From contig NZ_CP061379.1 of assembly GCF_015624505.1 (NCBI RefSeq), positions 3,596,001-3,660,000 of the forward strand: DNA of 64,000 nucleotides. The letters are read 5' to 3'. Both the position numbers and the translations under genes were made by a program. Each line of letters begins with the position of its first letter. The stretch's first letter is position 1. The stretch is from Bradyrhizobium commune. GTDB taxonomy: Bacteria; Pseudomonadota; Alphaproteobacteria; Rhizobiales; Xanthobacteraceae. A model generated the notes under the pieces. It saw nothing but the letters and a program-made list of their open reading frames with translations. It was not told the DNA's origin and ran no database searches. Positions 10,770 to 19,926 of the stretch are shown piece after piece.

Positions 10770-11981
10770 TCAGAGCGGCAGGCGCAGTATCGCGCAAGGC
10801 GAGCCTGCCTCGGCTTTCGGCGCGAATGGCGCGCGCACGAGAAGTGCCTGTGCCGCAGCGAGATTCGCCAGCAGCGAGGAATCCTGATGATCGACGGGGA
10901 GGGCGATCAGCGTGCCGTCGTCACGCTCTACCAGACGCGCGCGGAGATAATCCTCGCGCTGGTCATTGGCGCCGACATCGCGGCCGAGCACGGCGTGCTC
11001 GCGGCGGTGGTGAATCACGGAGCGGCCCGACAGCGCGCGAATCAGCGGCACCATGAACAGGAAACCGCAAACGTAGGACGACACGGGATTGCCGGGCAGG
11101 CCGATCACGCGCATCGCGCCGAGCCGGCCGTGCATCATCGGCTTGCCCGGCCGCATCGCGATCTTCCAGAACGCCATTGCGACGCCCTCGGCCTTGAGCG
11201 CGTGCTGGACCAGATCGTGGTCGCCGACGGAAGCGCCACCCGTGGTGATCAGGATGTCGGCGCCGCTCTCGCGCGCGCGGCGGATGCCGGCGGTGGTCGC
11301 CTCCAGGGTGTCGGCGGCGACCCCGAGGTCGACGGTGTCGGCACCCTCGCGGCGGGCGAGCGCGTGCAGGGCGTAGCCATTGGAATAGACGATCTGGCCG
11401 GGGCCGGGCGTGGTGCCCGGCCGCACCAGCTCGTCGCCGGTCGCGAGGATCGCGACCTTCGGCTGGCGGCGGACAGCGAGGTTTGGATGATTCATGCCGG
11501 CGGCGAGCGCGAGATCGCGCTCGGTCAACCGGGCGCCCTTGCGCAACAGCACGTCGCCCTCGCGAAAGTCGATTCCGGCGGGGCGGATGTGCCGCCCGGT
11601 GACGGCGGCCTCCTTGACCGTGATGCGTTTGCCGTCAGTGACGGTGTCCTCCTGGATCACGACAGCGTCGGTACCATCGGGAACGACGCCGCCGGTGAAG
11701 ATCCGCACCGCTTCGCCGGCGCGGACGGTTCCCGCGAACGGCCGGCCAGCCGCGACCTCTCCGATCACGGTGAGCTGCGAATCGATCGCTGCCGCATCGC
11801 TTGCACGCACGGCATAGCCGTCCATCGCCGACATCGCCTGCGGCGGCTGCGTGCGCTTTGAAGCAACATCGCGCGCAAGCACGCGATGAAAGGCATCGTC
11901 GAGCGCGATCGTCTCCTCAGGCAATGGCTCCGCGCCCGCGAGCACGGCAGCAAGCGCATCGGAAACCGGCATGAGGGCCAC
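10770..11981 (-). CDS. moeA: Molybdopterin molybdenumtransferase
   Basis: Inserts molybdate into adenylylated molybdopterin, the last step of molybdenum cofactor synthesis. The N-terminal MoeA segment (PPQAMSAMDGYAVRASD) and the MoCF-binding domain (TGDELV, SNGYALHAL, TTGGASVGDHD) are all present, and the 403-residue length is normal. The GTG at 11981 has GGGAG six bases upstream; an ATG three codons in is the alternative. It normally neighbours moaC in related genomes, but here moaC is about 7.5 kb away. Confidence 0.96.
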   Translation of the reverse strand: MALMPVSDALAAVLAGAEPLPEETIALDDAFHRVLARDVASKRTQPPQAMSAMDGYAVRASDAAAIDSQLTVIGEVAAGRPFAGTVRAGEAVRIFTGGVVPDGTDAVVIQEDTVTDGKRITVKEAAVTGRHIRPAGIDFREGDVLLRKGARLTERDLALAAGMNHPNLAVRRQPKVAILATGDELVRPGTTPGPGQIVYSNGYALHALARREGADTVDLGVAADTLEATTAGIRRARESGADILITTGGASVGDHDLVQHALKAEGVAMAFWKIAMRPGKPMMHGRLGAMRVIGLPGNPVSSYVCGFLFMVPLIRALSGRSVIHHRREHAVLGRDVGANDQREDYLRARLVERDDGTLIALPVDHQDSSLLANLAAAQALLVRAPFAPKAEAGSPCAILRLPL

Positions 11982-12317
11982 GGTGAACTCCCGCTACAAA
12001 TCGAAGAAACTTGGTCGGCAAGGTTCTAGCTGAGCGGAGGGGCTGAGGCAAAAGGGGCGGCCGCCGGCAGGAGTCTTTCCGTCAGTGCCGACCCAGGTCA
12101 ATTTCCCCAAGTCAATTTCGAATTGCTGTTGGCACCCGTGAGCGGCCAGTGGCGGCTGTTCGGATTATCCGCCAATCTCGGCACCGGTGCTACCGGCTGC
12201 GGGCCCGTGCCTACACAGTCGCCGACATCGTTCGCGCCGCCACCATCGGCCGAGAAGCAGCCGAGTGCCCGGCTGAAGGCTGGCGCGGAACCTGCAGAGG
12301 ACTAACGGCGCGGGGCA
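11982..12317. other. Gap without a supported gene
   Basis: About 336 bases between moeA and the small protein below. Several short frames are open, including one of 60 codons on the plus strand at 12123-12305, but none has a ribosome site or a recognisable product. The moeA promoter should lie in the left part. Confidence 0.5.
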
Positions 12318-12533
12318 TCACGAGGGCGTTATCGGATTTCCGCTTTTCGGGGCTCCGTCTTCCGCGACATCGGGCGCCCTGGGACCCTGATCCCTGTCGG
12401 GCATCGGATCGGCCTGCGATTTCAAGTCGGCCGCCTTGCTCATCAGCTTGGCGGAAAGCTCGGAATCCGAGGTGGTTTTGGCGAATTTGACCAGCAGGGA
12501 GGCCTGCCTGGTGAGGTAGGTTTTGCCCAACAC
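12318..12533 (-). CDS. Small hypothetical protein
   Basis: From a GTG at 12533 this gives 71 residues: an amphipathic helical part (LGKTYLTRQASLLVKFAKTT, then SAKLMSKAADLKSQ) and a disordered Pro/Asp-rich tail. Bradyrhizobium genomes carry several small proteins of this look, which is the main support. The start is uncertain; the frame is open for another 29 codons upstream to 12620. Upstream DNA contains a short palindrome (GGACTCTTAGAGTCC). Confidence 0.45.
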   Translation of the reverse strand: MLGKTYLTRQASLLVKFAKTTSDSELSAKLMSKAADLKSQADPMPDRDQGPRAPDVAEDGAPKSGNPITPS

Positions 12534-12673
12534 TTTGATACGTCCGATGTAGATTACCCAACGGACTCTTAGAGTCCGGAACAGGGCATTCCGTTCCCGG
12601 AACTCTGTATGAAAATGCACAAAGTGTTTTGGTTCCTCATTCCCGGAATGAAAATGTTCCGCGAACCGGGTGG

Positions 12674-13297
12674 TTAGATCCCGAGCGCCTTCAGCGCATG
12701 GCCGACATCGTGGGGCGAGATCACATGCACTGCGGTCAGTCCGCGGGCGCGGGCGCCTTCGATATTCTCGGCGAGGTCGTCGAAGAACACGATGCGGTTC
12801 GCCGGCACGCCCATCGCGGCAACCACATGGTCGAACGCTTCCGCATCCGGTTTGCGCAAGCCGATACTGGACGACAGATACAGCTCGCGGAAATGGCCGA
12901 GCAGATCGGCATATTCCTTGGAGAAGTAGTCGACGTGCGGGCGGTTGGTGTTGGAGAAGGCGTAGAGCGGCATCCGCTTCGCCGCGCGGGGCAGCAGTTC
13001 CGCGATGTCGGGCATCTCGCCGGCGAAGATCGCGTTCCAGCCCTCCAGGAACTGCGCGTCCGAAATGCCGATCCCGAGCGATGAGCGCAGCGAGGCGAAA
13101 TAGTCGGCGTCGCTGATCTTGCCCATCTCATGCAGCCGGTAGGCCTCGTCGCGCACATAGCGCGCGACGATGGCTTCGGGCTTGAGGCCCGCATATCCCG
13201 CCCAGCACGCGATCGCCTTGGAGAAATCGATGTCGAGCACGACACGCCCGAGATCGAACAGAAGCGCGTCGGCGCTGCCGGGAGAGAGCGAGGTCAT
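12674..13297 (-). CDS. HAD-family phosphatase (YihX-like)
   Basis: A 207-residue haloacid dehalogenase-type hydrolase. Motif I is LLFDLGRVVLDID, where the first Asp is the nucleophile and the GRV spacing is that of YihX-like sugar-phosphate phosphatases. Motif II is YAFSNTN, motif III contains the Lys of GLRKPDAEAF, and motif IV is RIVFFDDLAENIEGA. The cap is helical, as in subfamily IA. Substrate unknown. Lies 14 bases downstream of the FMN dehydrogenase gene, so probably the same transcript. Confidence 0.88.
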   Translation of the reverse strand: MTSLSPGSADALLFDLGRVVLDIDFSKAIACWAGYAGLKPEAIVARYVRDEAYRLHEMGKISDADYFASLRSSLGIGISDAQFLEGWNAIFAGEMPDIAELLPRAAKRMPLYAFSNTNRPHVDYFSKEYADLLGHFRELYLSSSIGLRKPDAEAFDHVVAAMGVPANRIVFFDDLAENIEGARARGLTAVHVISPHDVGHALKALGI

Positions 13298-13311
13298 TGC
13301 ATCCTTTCAGG

Positions 13312-14445
13312 TCAGTACCGATAGGGCTCGTGATCGTAAAGCGGGAACGCGCTGAACACGCTCGGCGCGTTGGTGGCGGTTGCCGGATGCAGGCAGGATT
13401 TGTTGACCTCGGCAAACGAAGTTGCGCCCAGCAGGCCAAGGCAGCGCAGCACCTCGTCCTCCAGCAGCTCCAGCATCCGCGTCACGCCGGCTTCTCCAGC
13501 CGCAGCCAGCGCCCAGCATTGCAGCCGGCCGATGCCGACGAGGTCGGCGCCTGCGGCGATCGCCTTGACGACGTCGGTGCCGCGGCAGATGCCGCCATCG
13601 ACCATGATCTTGGCGCGGCCCTTCACCGCCTCGACGATCTCGGGCAGCACATGCATGGCACCGCGGCCGTGATCGAGCTGGCGGCCGCCATGGTTGGAGA
13701 CGTAGATCCATTCGACGCCATGATCGACCGCGATCTGGGCGTCCTCGGCGGTGGCGATGCCTTTAAGGATCAGCGGGATATCGAACTTGTCCTTGATCAT
13801 CTTCACCGTCCGCCACTCCAGGCCCTTCTGGAAGTCGCCGCCGGTGGCGCGCAGCCGGCTCTCGCGAACGTAGCGCTTGGCGATGTCACGCTCGCGACGG
13901 CTGTAATGGGCGGTATCGACGGTCAGGCAGAAGGCGGCATAATTGTTCTTCACGGCGCGGGCGACGACATCGGCGACGAAAGCGTCGTCGCCACGGACAT
14001 AAAGCTGGAACAGGCGCAGCGCATCGGGGGCGGCTTCCGCGGTCTTCTCGAGCCCCGGCTCGGTCACCGAGCTCAGCATGTGCGCCGCACCAAAGGCGCC
14101 GGCGCCACGGACGACACTCGCCGCGCCATGTGGATCGAAGACCTCCAGCGCCCCGACCGGGGCCAGCACCACCGGCAGGCGCATCGTGCGGCCGAACCGC
14201 TCGACCGAGCCGTCGACCCTGTGCACGTCCCGCAGCACGCGCGGGCGAAACGCGATCTCGTCCAGCGCCATGCGGTTACGGCGCATCGTGGTCTCGGTCT
14301 CGGCGGCGCCGACGATATAGTCCCAGGCGTTCTGGTTGAGGTTGGCGCGCGCCTTCTTGATGAATTCGTGCAGATTCTGGAACGGCTCGTTGCTGGCGCC
14401 GAGTTCGACGTTCCTGTCCGGCCGGATGCGGGGCGCTTCGTTCAT
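13312..14445 (-). CDS. FMN-dependent alpha-hydroxy-acid dehydrogenase
   Basis: A TIM-barrel flavoenzyme of the lactate/glycolate oxidase family, 377 residues, which oxidises 2-hydroxy acids to 2-oxo acids. The active-site signature SNHGGRQLDHG (catalytic His) lies near residue 260, and the FMN phosphate-binding part IMVDGGICRGTDVVKAIAAGADLVGIGR follows. The N-terminal Tyr region (AWDYIVGAAETETTMRRNR) is typical. The substrate (L-lactate, mandelate or other) is not decided by the sequence. Transcribed with the HAD phosphatase downstream. Confidence 0.9.
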   Translation of the reverse strand: MNEAPRIRPDRNVELGASNEPFQNLHEFIKKARANLNQNAWDYIVGAAETETTMRRNRMALDEIAFRPRVLRDVHRVDGSVERFGRTMRLPVVLAPVGALEVFDPHGAASVVRGAGAFGAAHMLSSVTEPGLEKTAEAAPDALRLFQLYVRGDDAFVADVVARAVKNNYAAFCLTVDTAHYSRRERDIAKRYVRESRLRATGGDFQKGLEWRTVKMIKDKFDIPLILKGIATAEDAQIAVDHGVEWIYVSNHGGRQLDHGRGAMHVLPEIVEAVKGRAKIMVDGGICRGTDVVKAIAAGADLVGIGRLQCWALAAAGEAGVTRMLELLEDEVLRCLGLLGATSFAEVNKSCLHPATATNAPSVFSAFPLYDHEPYRY

Positions 14446-14747
14446 TGTTATCCTCCCGAGAATTTGAAGCCTTATCTGATCGCCTATCGCGTCCGGCCCT
14501 CCAAAACCATCCTAAAATCGCATAGCTGCGAGGCGTGGGCCGGCCGACCGATTCTCGCCCCGAGCGAGGCGGTCCGTGAACGTTGCCAAAAGTTTAGGTC
14601 CGAACGAAGGGATTTTTGTGAGACTACCCGCCGGCGTGGCAGGCCGGCCTTGAAGAAACCAGAATGGTATTGTGAGAAGCGGATTGGATCGCCATTTGCA
14701 TGGCGCCCTCAGCCGCCAAGCAACAAAGCGAAAAGGCCAATCAATCC
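14446..14747. other. Divergent intergenic region
   Basis: About 300 bases between the dehydrogenase (minus) and the S41 protease (plus). It should contain both promoters. I see no gene, repeat or clear operator in it. Confidence 0.5.
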
Positions 14748-16085
14748 ATGCGGAAATCCCTGCTTTTTCCCCTCGGCGCACTCACCGGAGTGTGTCTGAC
14801 CCTCCTCGTTTCCGGTCCTCAGGGCGGACTTTGGGCGGCACGGGCGGCGGCGGGCGCGGACGATGCTTATTCGCAGCTCAATTTGTTCGGCGAGGTCTTC
14901 GAGCGGGTGAAGGCGAGCTATGTCGAGAAGCCCGATAACGCCAAGCTGATCGAAGGCGCGATCACGGGCATGGTGACCTCGCTCGATCCGCATTCGCGCT
15001 ACATGAACGACAAGGCCTGGACCGAGATGCAGGAGACCACCTCCGGCGAGTTCGGCGGGCTCGGCATCGAGGTCACGATGGAGGAAGGCCTGGTCAAGGT
15101 CGTCTCGCCGATCGATGACACGCCGGCGTCCAAGGCCGGCATCATGTCCGGCGATCTCATCAGCAAGATCGACGGCGACGCCGTGCAGGGCATGACGCTC
15201 GAGCAGGCCGTCAACAAGATGAAGGGCCCGGTCGATACCAAGACCAAGCTCACGATCATTCGCAAGGGCGCCGACGCCCCGCTCGATGTCGCGATCACGC
15301 GCGAGATCATTCATGTGCGGCCCGTGCGCTTCCATGTCGAAAACGGCGACATCGGCTATATCCGCGTCACCTCGTTCAACGAGCAGACCACCGACGGCCT
15401 GAAGAAGGCGATTGCGGCGATCTCCAAGGACGTTCCGCAGGAAAAGCTCGCCGGCTACGTAATGGACCTGCGCAACAATCCCGGCGGCTTGCTCGACCAG
15501 GCGGTGTCGGTGTCGAGTGCGTTCCTTCAGCGCGGCGAGGTCGTCTCGACCCGCGGCCGCAATCCCGAAGAGACCCAGCGCTTCACCGCGCATGGCGGCG
15601 ACCTCACCAAGGGCAAGCCGCTGGTCGTGTTGATCAACGGCGGCTCGGCCTCTGCCTCCGAGATCGTCGGCGGTGCGCTGCATGATCACAAGCGTGCGAC
15701 GATCATCGGCACGCGCTCGTTCGGCAAGGGCTCGGTGCAGACCATCATTCCGCTCGGCGCCGGCAACGGCGCGCTGGCGCTGACCACCGCGCGTTATTAC
15801 ACGCCGTCGGGCCGCTCGATCCAGGCCCAGGGCATCGCGCCCGACATCGAGATCCTCCAGGAGGTGCCGGCGGAGTTGAAGGGCCGCGTCGACACCATGG
15901 CGGAGTCCCAGATGCGCGGCCATCTCTCGGCCGCTGACGGCACCGAGCAGACCGGCTCGCAATCCTACGTCCCGCCGGACGAGAAGGACGACAAGGCGCT
16001 GCACGCGGCCTACGACTTCCTGCACGGCGTCACCGCAAACGCGGTCGCCGCCAAGCCCGCGGCGAAGACGACGGTGCCGAACTAA
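14748..16085 (+). CDS. S41 family carboxyl-terminal processing protease
   Basis: A secreted or periplasmic serine protease that trims C-termini (Ctp/Prc type). It begins with a signal anchor (MRKSLLFPLGALTGVCLTLL). A PDZ domain follows at about residues 85-170 (FGGLGIEVTMEEGLVKVVSPI). The catalytic Ser lies in NGGSASASEIVGGAL and the catalytic Lys in GTRSFGKGSVQT. Length from the ATG at 14748 is 445 residues; the upstream ATG at 14700 has no ribosome site and would put a polar stretch before the signal. It is likely one of several Ctp paralogues in such genomes, so I give no symbol. A stem-loop follows. Confidence 0.92.
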   Translation: MRKSLLFPLGALTGVCLTLLVSGPQGGLWAARAAAGADDAYSQLNLFGEVFERVKASYVEKPDNAKLIEGAITGMVTSLDPHSRYMNDKAWTEMQETTSGEFGGLGIEVTMEEGLVKVVSPIDDTPASKAGIMSGDLISKIDGDAVQGMTLEQAVNKMKGPVDTKTKLTIIRKGADAPLDVAITREIIHVRPVRFHVENGDIGYIRVTSFNEQTTDGLKKAIAAISKDVPQEKLAGYVMDLRNNPGGLLDQAVSVSSAFLQRGEVVSTRGRNPEETQRFTAHGGDLTKGKPLVVLINGGSASASEIVGGALHDHKRATIIGTRSFGKGSVQTIIPLGAGNGALALTTARYYTPSGRSIQAQGIAPDIEILQEVPAELKGRVDTMAESQMRGHLSAADGTEQTGSQSYVPPDEKDDKALHAAYDFLHGVTANAVAAKPAAKTTVPN

Positions 16086-16108
16086 GTCTTTCGACGTCTG
16101 CACATTGA

Positions 16109-16140
16109 TCGCCCGGGAGCGGATGACCGCTCCCGGGCGA
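16109..16140. terminator. Strong stem-loop between convergent genes
   Basis: A 14-base perfect inverted repeat (TCGCCCGGGAGCGG, 4-base loop, complement) lies 23 bases after the protease stop and 79 bases from the end of the convergent GGDEF-EAL gene. There is no T tract on either side, so it may act as a bidirectional or weak terminator. Confidence 0.6.
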
Positions 16141-16218
16141 ATTCGTTCGGGACGCCGCCTCAGCTCGGATTCATCGCAACCAAGGTCGCCTCAGCAGCCC
16201 TCGCGCTCGGCCAAGCGC

Positions 16219-18990
16219 CTAGCTCGCCTCGCGGCGGCGGCTTTGCTCGCCGCCGCGCTGGGCGAGGCGGCTGCCATGCAGTGCGAACAGCTCCAGCACC
16301 TTGTCGGCCGGCTGTGCCGCGCTGAACAGATAGCCCTGCATCTCGGAGCAGCCGAGCGTGCGCAACAGGCGCTGCTGCTCCTCGGTCTCGACGCCCTCGG
16401 CCGTGGTGGCCATGCGGCGGGCGCTGGCAAGGTTGACCACGGCCTGCACGATGCTGGCGGAGCCGTCGGGGCCGGCGATGTCCTCGACGAAGCAGCGGTC
16501 GATCTTGATCTTGTCGAACGGGAAGCGGTGCAAATAGCTCAGCGACGAATAGCCCGTGCCGAAATCGTCGAGCGCGATGCGGACGCCGATGGCGCGGAGC
16601 TGATGCAGGATCGCAAGCGCGGTCTCGTCGTCGCGGATCAGCACGGCCTCGGTGATCTCGAGCTCGAGCCGGCTCGCAGGCAAATTGGAGGCGGCGAGCG
16701 CCGCCATGATCTTCAGCGCCAGCGTGCTGCTCTTGAATTGCACCGGCGAGACGTTGACGGCAAGGCGGATGTCGTCAGGCCAGGCGGCCGCATCGCGGCA
16801 GGCGGTCTTGAGCACCCATTCGCCGATCTCATTGATCAGGCCGGTATCCTCGGCGATCGGGATGAATTCGGCGGGCGAGACCATGCCGCGCTCGGGATGG
16901 CGCCAGCGCACCAGCGCCTCGCAGCCGGTGATGCGGTCGTCCTTCAGGCTCAGACAAGGCTGGTAGTAGACATCGAGGCCGCCATGGGCGATGGCGTGGC
17001 GCAAATCGATCTCGAGCTGGCGTCGCTCGCGGACCTTGGCGTCCATGTCCGGCTCGAAGAAGCGATAGGTGCGGCGGCCAGCGGCCTTCGCGGCATACAT
17101 CGCCATGTCTGCGTTCTTCAGGATCTGGTCGAGCGCAGTGCCGTGGCCCGGCGCGAGCGCAATGCCGATGCTGGCGTCGGTGGTGAGATGGTGGCCCATG
17201 CAGTCGAACGGCGCGCGGATCGCGGCGAACACCCGCGCGACGAGATCGTTGATCTGATCGGTGGAGGTCACGGCGCTCTGCACGATCGCGAATTCGTCGC
17301 CGCCGAGCCGCGCCACGAAATCGGTCGGGCCGGCGCAGCCGCTGAGGCTCGCGGCGATCGACTTCAACAGCTCGTCGCCGACGAGATGGCCGAGCGCGTC
17401 GTTGACGCCCTTGAATTCGTCGATGTCGATGTAGTGTACCGCAAGCTCTTCGCCATCGACGATCGCGGCAAGCTCTCCGCGCAGATGTTCGTGGAACATG
17501 GCGCGGTTCGGCAGATCGGTCAGTGCGTCGTAATGAGCGAGATGGGTGATGCGCTCTTCGATGCGGCGGCGCTCGGTGATGTCCTCATGCGTCGCCACCC
17601 AGCCGCCATCTCCGAGAGGCTCGTTGACGATCTGGATCGAACGGCCGTCGCCGGTGTCGACGACCATGGAGTTGCGCACGTGGACGTCACGCAGCACGCG
17701 CGCGACATAATGGTCCACGTCGCCGGTGAAAGAGCCCGTGGCCTTGCGGTGCCGAATGATGTCGCTAAAGCTGCAGCCGGGCTTCACGATGTCGGCCGAC
17801 AGTCCGTACATCTCGATATAGCGCTGGTTACAGATCACGAGCTGCTGCGAAGCGTCGAACAGCAGCAGGCCCTGGGTCATGTTGTTGACGGCCCGGTCGA
17901 GACGCTGCTTCTCGAGCGTCAGCCGCTCGCGCGAGAGGCGGTGCTGCTCCAGGAGCTTGCGCACGATCGCGATCAGCACGCCGGCAATCGCTAGCGCCGA
18001 GGCGCCGGCGACCGAAATCAGGATGCCGATCTGCTCGCGCCAGTCGGCGAGAGCGGCCGCGCGCGTCGTGGTCGCCATCATCAGGATCGGGAAGTGGGGC
18101 AGGGCGCGCGCCGAGATCAGCCGGTCGTCGCCGTCGACTGGACTGACGAAGCGCCCGGCGAAGTGATCGAGCCCGAAGACCCGCTGTTGCTCGTACGGGC
18201 CGTTCTTGAAATTGCGCCCCATCAAATCGCTCGAATGGGGAAAGCGGGCGAGCAAGGTGCCGTCACGATGCAGCATCGAGATCGTTGCGCTTTCGCCGAG
18301 CACGACGGTCTCGAAGAATTTCTCGAAATTGGCGGGCTCGATGCCGCGCCCGACCACGCCCATGAATTCGCCGTTCGGTCCGACGATCCTGCGGACGATC
18401 AGGATGGTCCAGGCGCCGGAGATGCGGCTGTACACCGGTTCGATCAGCACGTCGGGCGACAGCGGATCGTATCGGAAGGTCCTGAAGTAGGCGCGATCGG
18501 CGAGGTTGACCTTCGGCACCGGCCATGCCGTCGACGAGTTGATCAGATTGCCGTCGGAGTCGATGATGTTGACGCCGCCCATGTAGGGCAGTGCCTCGAT
18601 CTTCGAGCGCAGCATCCGGTGGATGTCCTGGCCGGAGAGGCGCCTGCGATAGTCTTCTGCGGTCGTGATTCCGCTCGAGCGGACGTGATCGACGAAATCC
18701 TTCTGGATGACGGCGAAGTCCTGCAATTGCTGATCGAAATGATGGGCGAGCAGCAGCACGGTGTTCTCGAGCTCACGGCTGGAGTTACGTAGCGCACGCT
18801 CGCGGAAATTCTGCGCCATCAACGTCGCGCCGACGGCGATCGCCACGATCAGCAGCGTGCCGCCCACCACCAGCCAGCGGATCGGTCCGCTGCGTACGAA
18901 GGCCTGGTCAAAGAGGCGACTGCCGTATCCCGTCATCATGTCGATCGTTGCCGTGCACACGCCGAGATCGCTTGTTGATCCCGTAAACAT
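16219..18990 (-). CDS. Membrane GGDEF-EAL protein (cyclic-di-GMP turnover)
   Basis: A 923-residue signalling protein. Membrane segment at about residues 38-60, periplasmic dCache-like sensor to about 320, second membrane segment near 325-345, PAS domain (VNNMTQGLLLFDASQQLVICN), then GGDEF (ARLGGDEFAIV intact) and EAL (CEALVRWRHPERG, DDFGTGYSSLSYL intact). The RxxD inhibitory site before GGDEF is not present (AGPTD instead). It could both make and degrade cyclic-di-GMP. The start is uncertain; in-frame ATGs at 18939 and 18936 are alternatives. It stands alone, followed upstream by a pilin gene. Confidence 0.93.
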   Translation of the reverse strand: MFTGSTSDLGVCTATIDMMTGYGSRLFDQAFVRSGPIRWLVVGGTLLIVAIAVGATLMAQNFRERALRNSSRELENTVLLLAHHFDQQLQDFAVIQKDFVDHVRSSGITTAEDYRRRLSGQDIHRMLRSKIEALPYMGGVNIIDSDGNLINSSTAWPVPKVNLADRAYFRTFRYDPLSPDVLIEPVYSRISGAWTILIVRRIVGPNGEFMGVVGRGIEPANFEKFFETVVLGESATISMLHRDGTLLARFPHSSDLMGRNFKNGPYEQQRVFGLDHFAGRFVSPVDGDDRLISARALPHFPILMMATTTRAAALADWREQIGILISVAGASALAIAGVLIAIVRKLLEQHRLSRERLTLEKQRLDRAVNNMTQGLLLFDASQQLVICNQRYIEMYGLSADIVKPGCSFSDIIRHRKATGSFTGDVDHYVARVLRDVHVRNSMVVDTGDGRSIQIVNEPLGDGGWVATHEDITERRRIEERITHLAHYDALTDLPNRAMFHEHLRGELAAIVDGEELAVHYIDIDEFKGVNDALGHLVGDELLKSIAASLSGCAGPTDFVARLGGDEFAIVQSAVTSTDQINDLVARVFAAIRAPFDCMGHHLTTDASIGIALAPGHGTALDQILKNADMAMYAAKAAGRRTYRFFEPDMDAKVRERRQLEIDLRHAIAHGGLDVYYQPCLSLKDDRITGCEALVRWRHPERGMVSPAEFIPIAEDTGLINEIGEWVLKTACRDAAAWPDDIRLAVNVSPVQFKSSTLALKIMAALAASNLPASRLELEITEAVLIRDDETALAILHQLRAIGVRIALDDFGTGYSSLSYLHRFPFDKIKIDRCFVEDIAGPDGSASIVQAVVNLASARRMATTAEGVETEEQQRLLRTLGCSEMQGYLFSAAQPADKVLELFALHGSRLAQRGGEQSRRREAS

Positions 18991-19250
18991 CCGTCGGTTT
19001 ACGAGAACGGTGTGGAGGCGGAGTTAGGAAGCGCGGTTAATGCGACATGAACTGAAACGCGCAAATACGATCGATGCGCAGGATGCGAGGCGTGCAGGAA
19101 TTGCCGGGAGCTCCTGCGATGCCGATCAATTTCTGCCGGTCACCGCGAGGTCAACCAAGGCTTAACCATCTAAATTGTTGACGATCCTCGATGTCGTGTT
19201 GGCACGTGAATTGCGAGCGAGGCCAGCTACGACGCAGAGAGGATGGGATC

Positions 19251-19415
19251 ATGAAAAAGACTGTGAACGATTTCCTGGCCGACGAATCCGGTGCGACCGC
19301 GATCGAGTATGGGCTGATTGCCGCCGGCATCGCCCTCGCCATCATCACCGTTATCAACGGCATGGGCAGCAAGCTCAGCGCAAAGTTCGGATCGATCAGC
19401 TCGTCGCTGAAGTAG
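19251..19415 (+). CDS. Flp-family type IVb pilin
   Basis: A 54-residue pre-pilin. The cleavage region DESGATAIEYGLIAAGIA has the Gly before the cut and the Glu-Tyr pair of Flp pilins, followed by a single hydrophobic helix. Assembled Flp/Tad pili serve attachment. A good ribosome site (AGAGAGGATGG) precedes the ATG. No tad or cpa assembly gene is in the window, so this copy depends on a distant locus. A CtrA-type half-site (TTAACCAT, 19162-19169) lies about 80 bases upstream. Confidence 0.92.
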   Translation: MKKTVNDFLADESGATAIEYGLIAAGIALAIITVINGMGSKLSAKFGSISSSLK

Positions 19416-19424
19416 TGGCCGTGG

Positions 19425-19925
19425 TCAGGCGCGGTAGTGGCCCGACTTGCCGCCCAGCTTTTCGATGAGGTGGATCCCCTCGATGCGCACGCCGCGCTCG
19501 ACCGCCTTGATCATGTCGCAGATGGTGAGGCAGGCGACCGAGACTGCCGTCAGCGCCTCCATCTCGACGCCGGTCGGACCCGTCACCTTGACGCTGGCGC
19601 GGACCAGGCAGCCCGGCAGTTTCGCGTCGGGCTCGATGTCGACCGTGATTTTCGACAGCGCCAGCGGATGGCAGAGCGGGATCAGCTCGGAGGTGCGCTT
19701 TGCGGCCATGATGCCGGCGATGCGCGCGGTGCCGAGCACGTCGCCCTTCTTGGCGTTGCCGGACACGATCAGGTCGAGCGTCGCCTTGCTCATGACGACG
19801 CGGCCTTCGGCAACCGCGAGCCGCTCGGTCGCGGGCTTGGCCGACACGTCGACCATCCGCGCCTCGCCGGAGGCGCCGATATGGGTGAGGGAAGGGCTCG
19901 TTTTCTTCGCCGGCTTGCGCGCCAT
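19425..19925 (-). CDS. moaC: Cyclic pyranopterin monophosphate synthase
   Basis: Makes cyclic pyranopterin monophosphate in molybdenum cofactor synthesis. Family motifs are clear: [13 protein letters not shown] and [17 protein letters not shown] followed by DMIKAVERG; 166 residues is normal. The ATG lies one base past the trpC stop, so it is translated from the ppiD-trpD-trpC message. It ends 9 bases from the convergent pilin gene. Confidence 0.97.
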   Translation of the reverse strand: MARKPAKKTSPSLTHIGASGEARMVDVSAKPATERLAVAEGRVVMSKATLDLIVSGNAKKGDVLGTARIAGIMAAKRTSELIPLCHPLALSKITVDIEPDAKLPGCLVRASVKVTGPTGVEMEALTAVSVACLTICDMIKAVERGVRIEGIHLIEKLGGKSGHYRA

Positions 19926-19926
19926 G

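Noticed and set aside
12123..12490. Two short plus-strand frames between moeA and the HAD gene
   Set aside because: No ribosome site or family, and the second overlaps the better supported minus-strand small protein.
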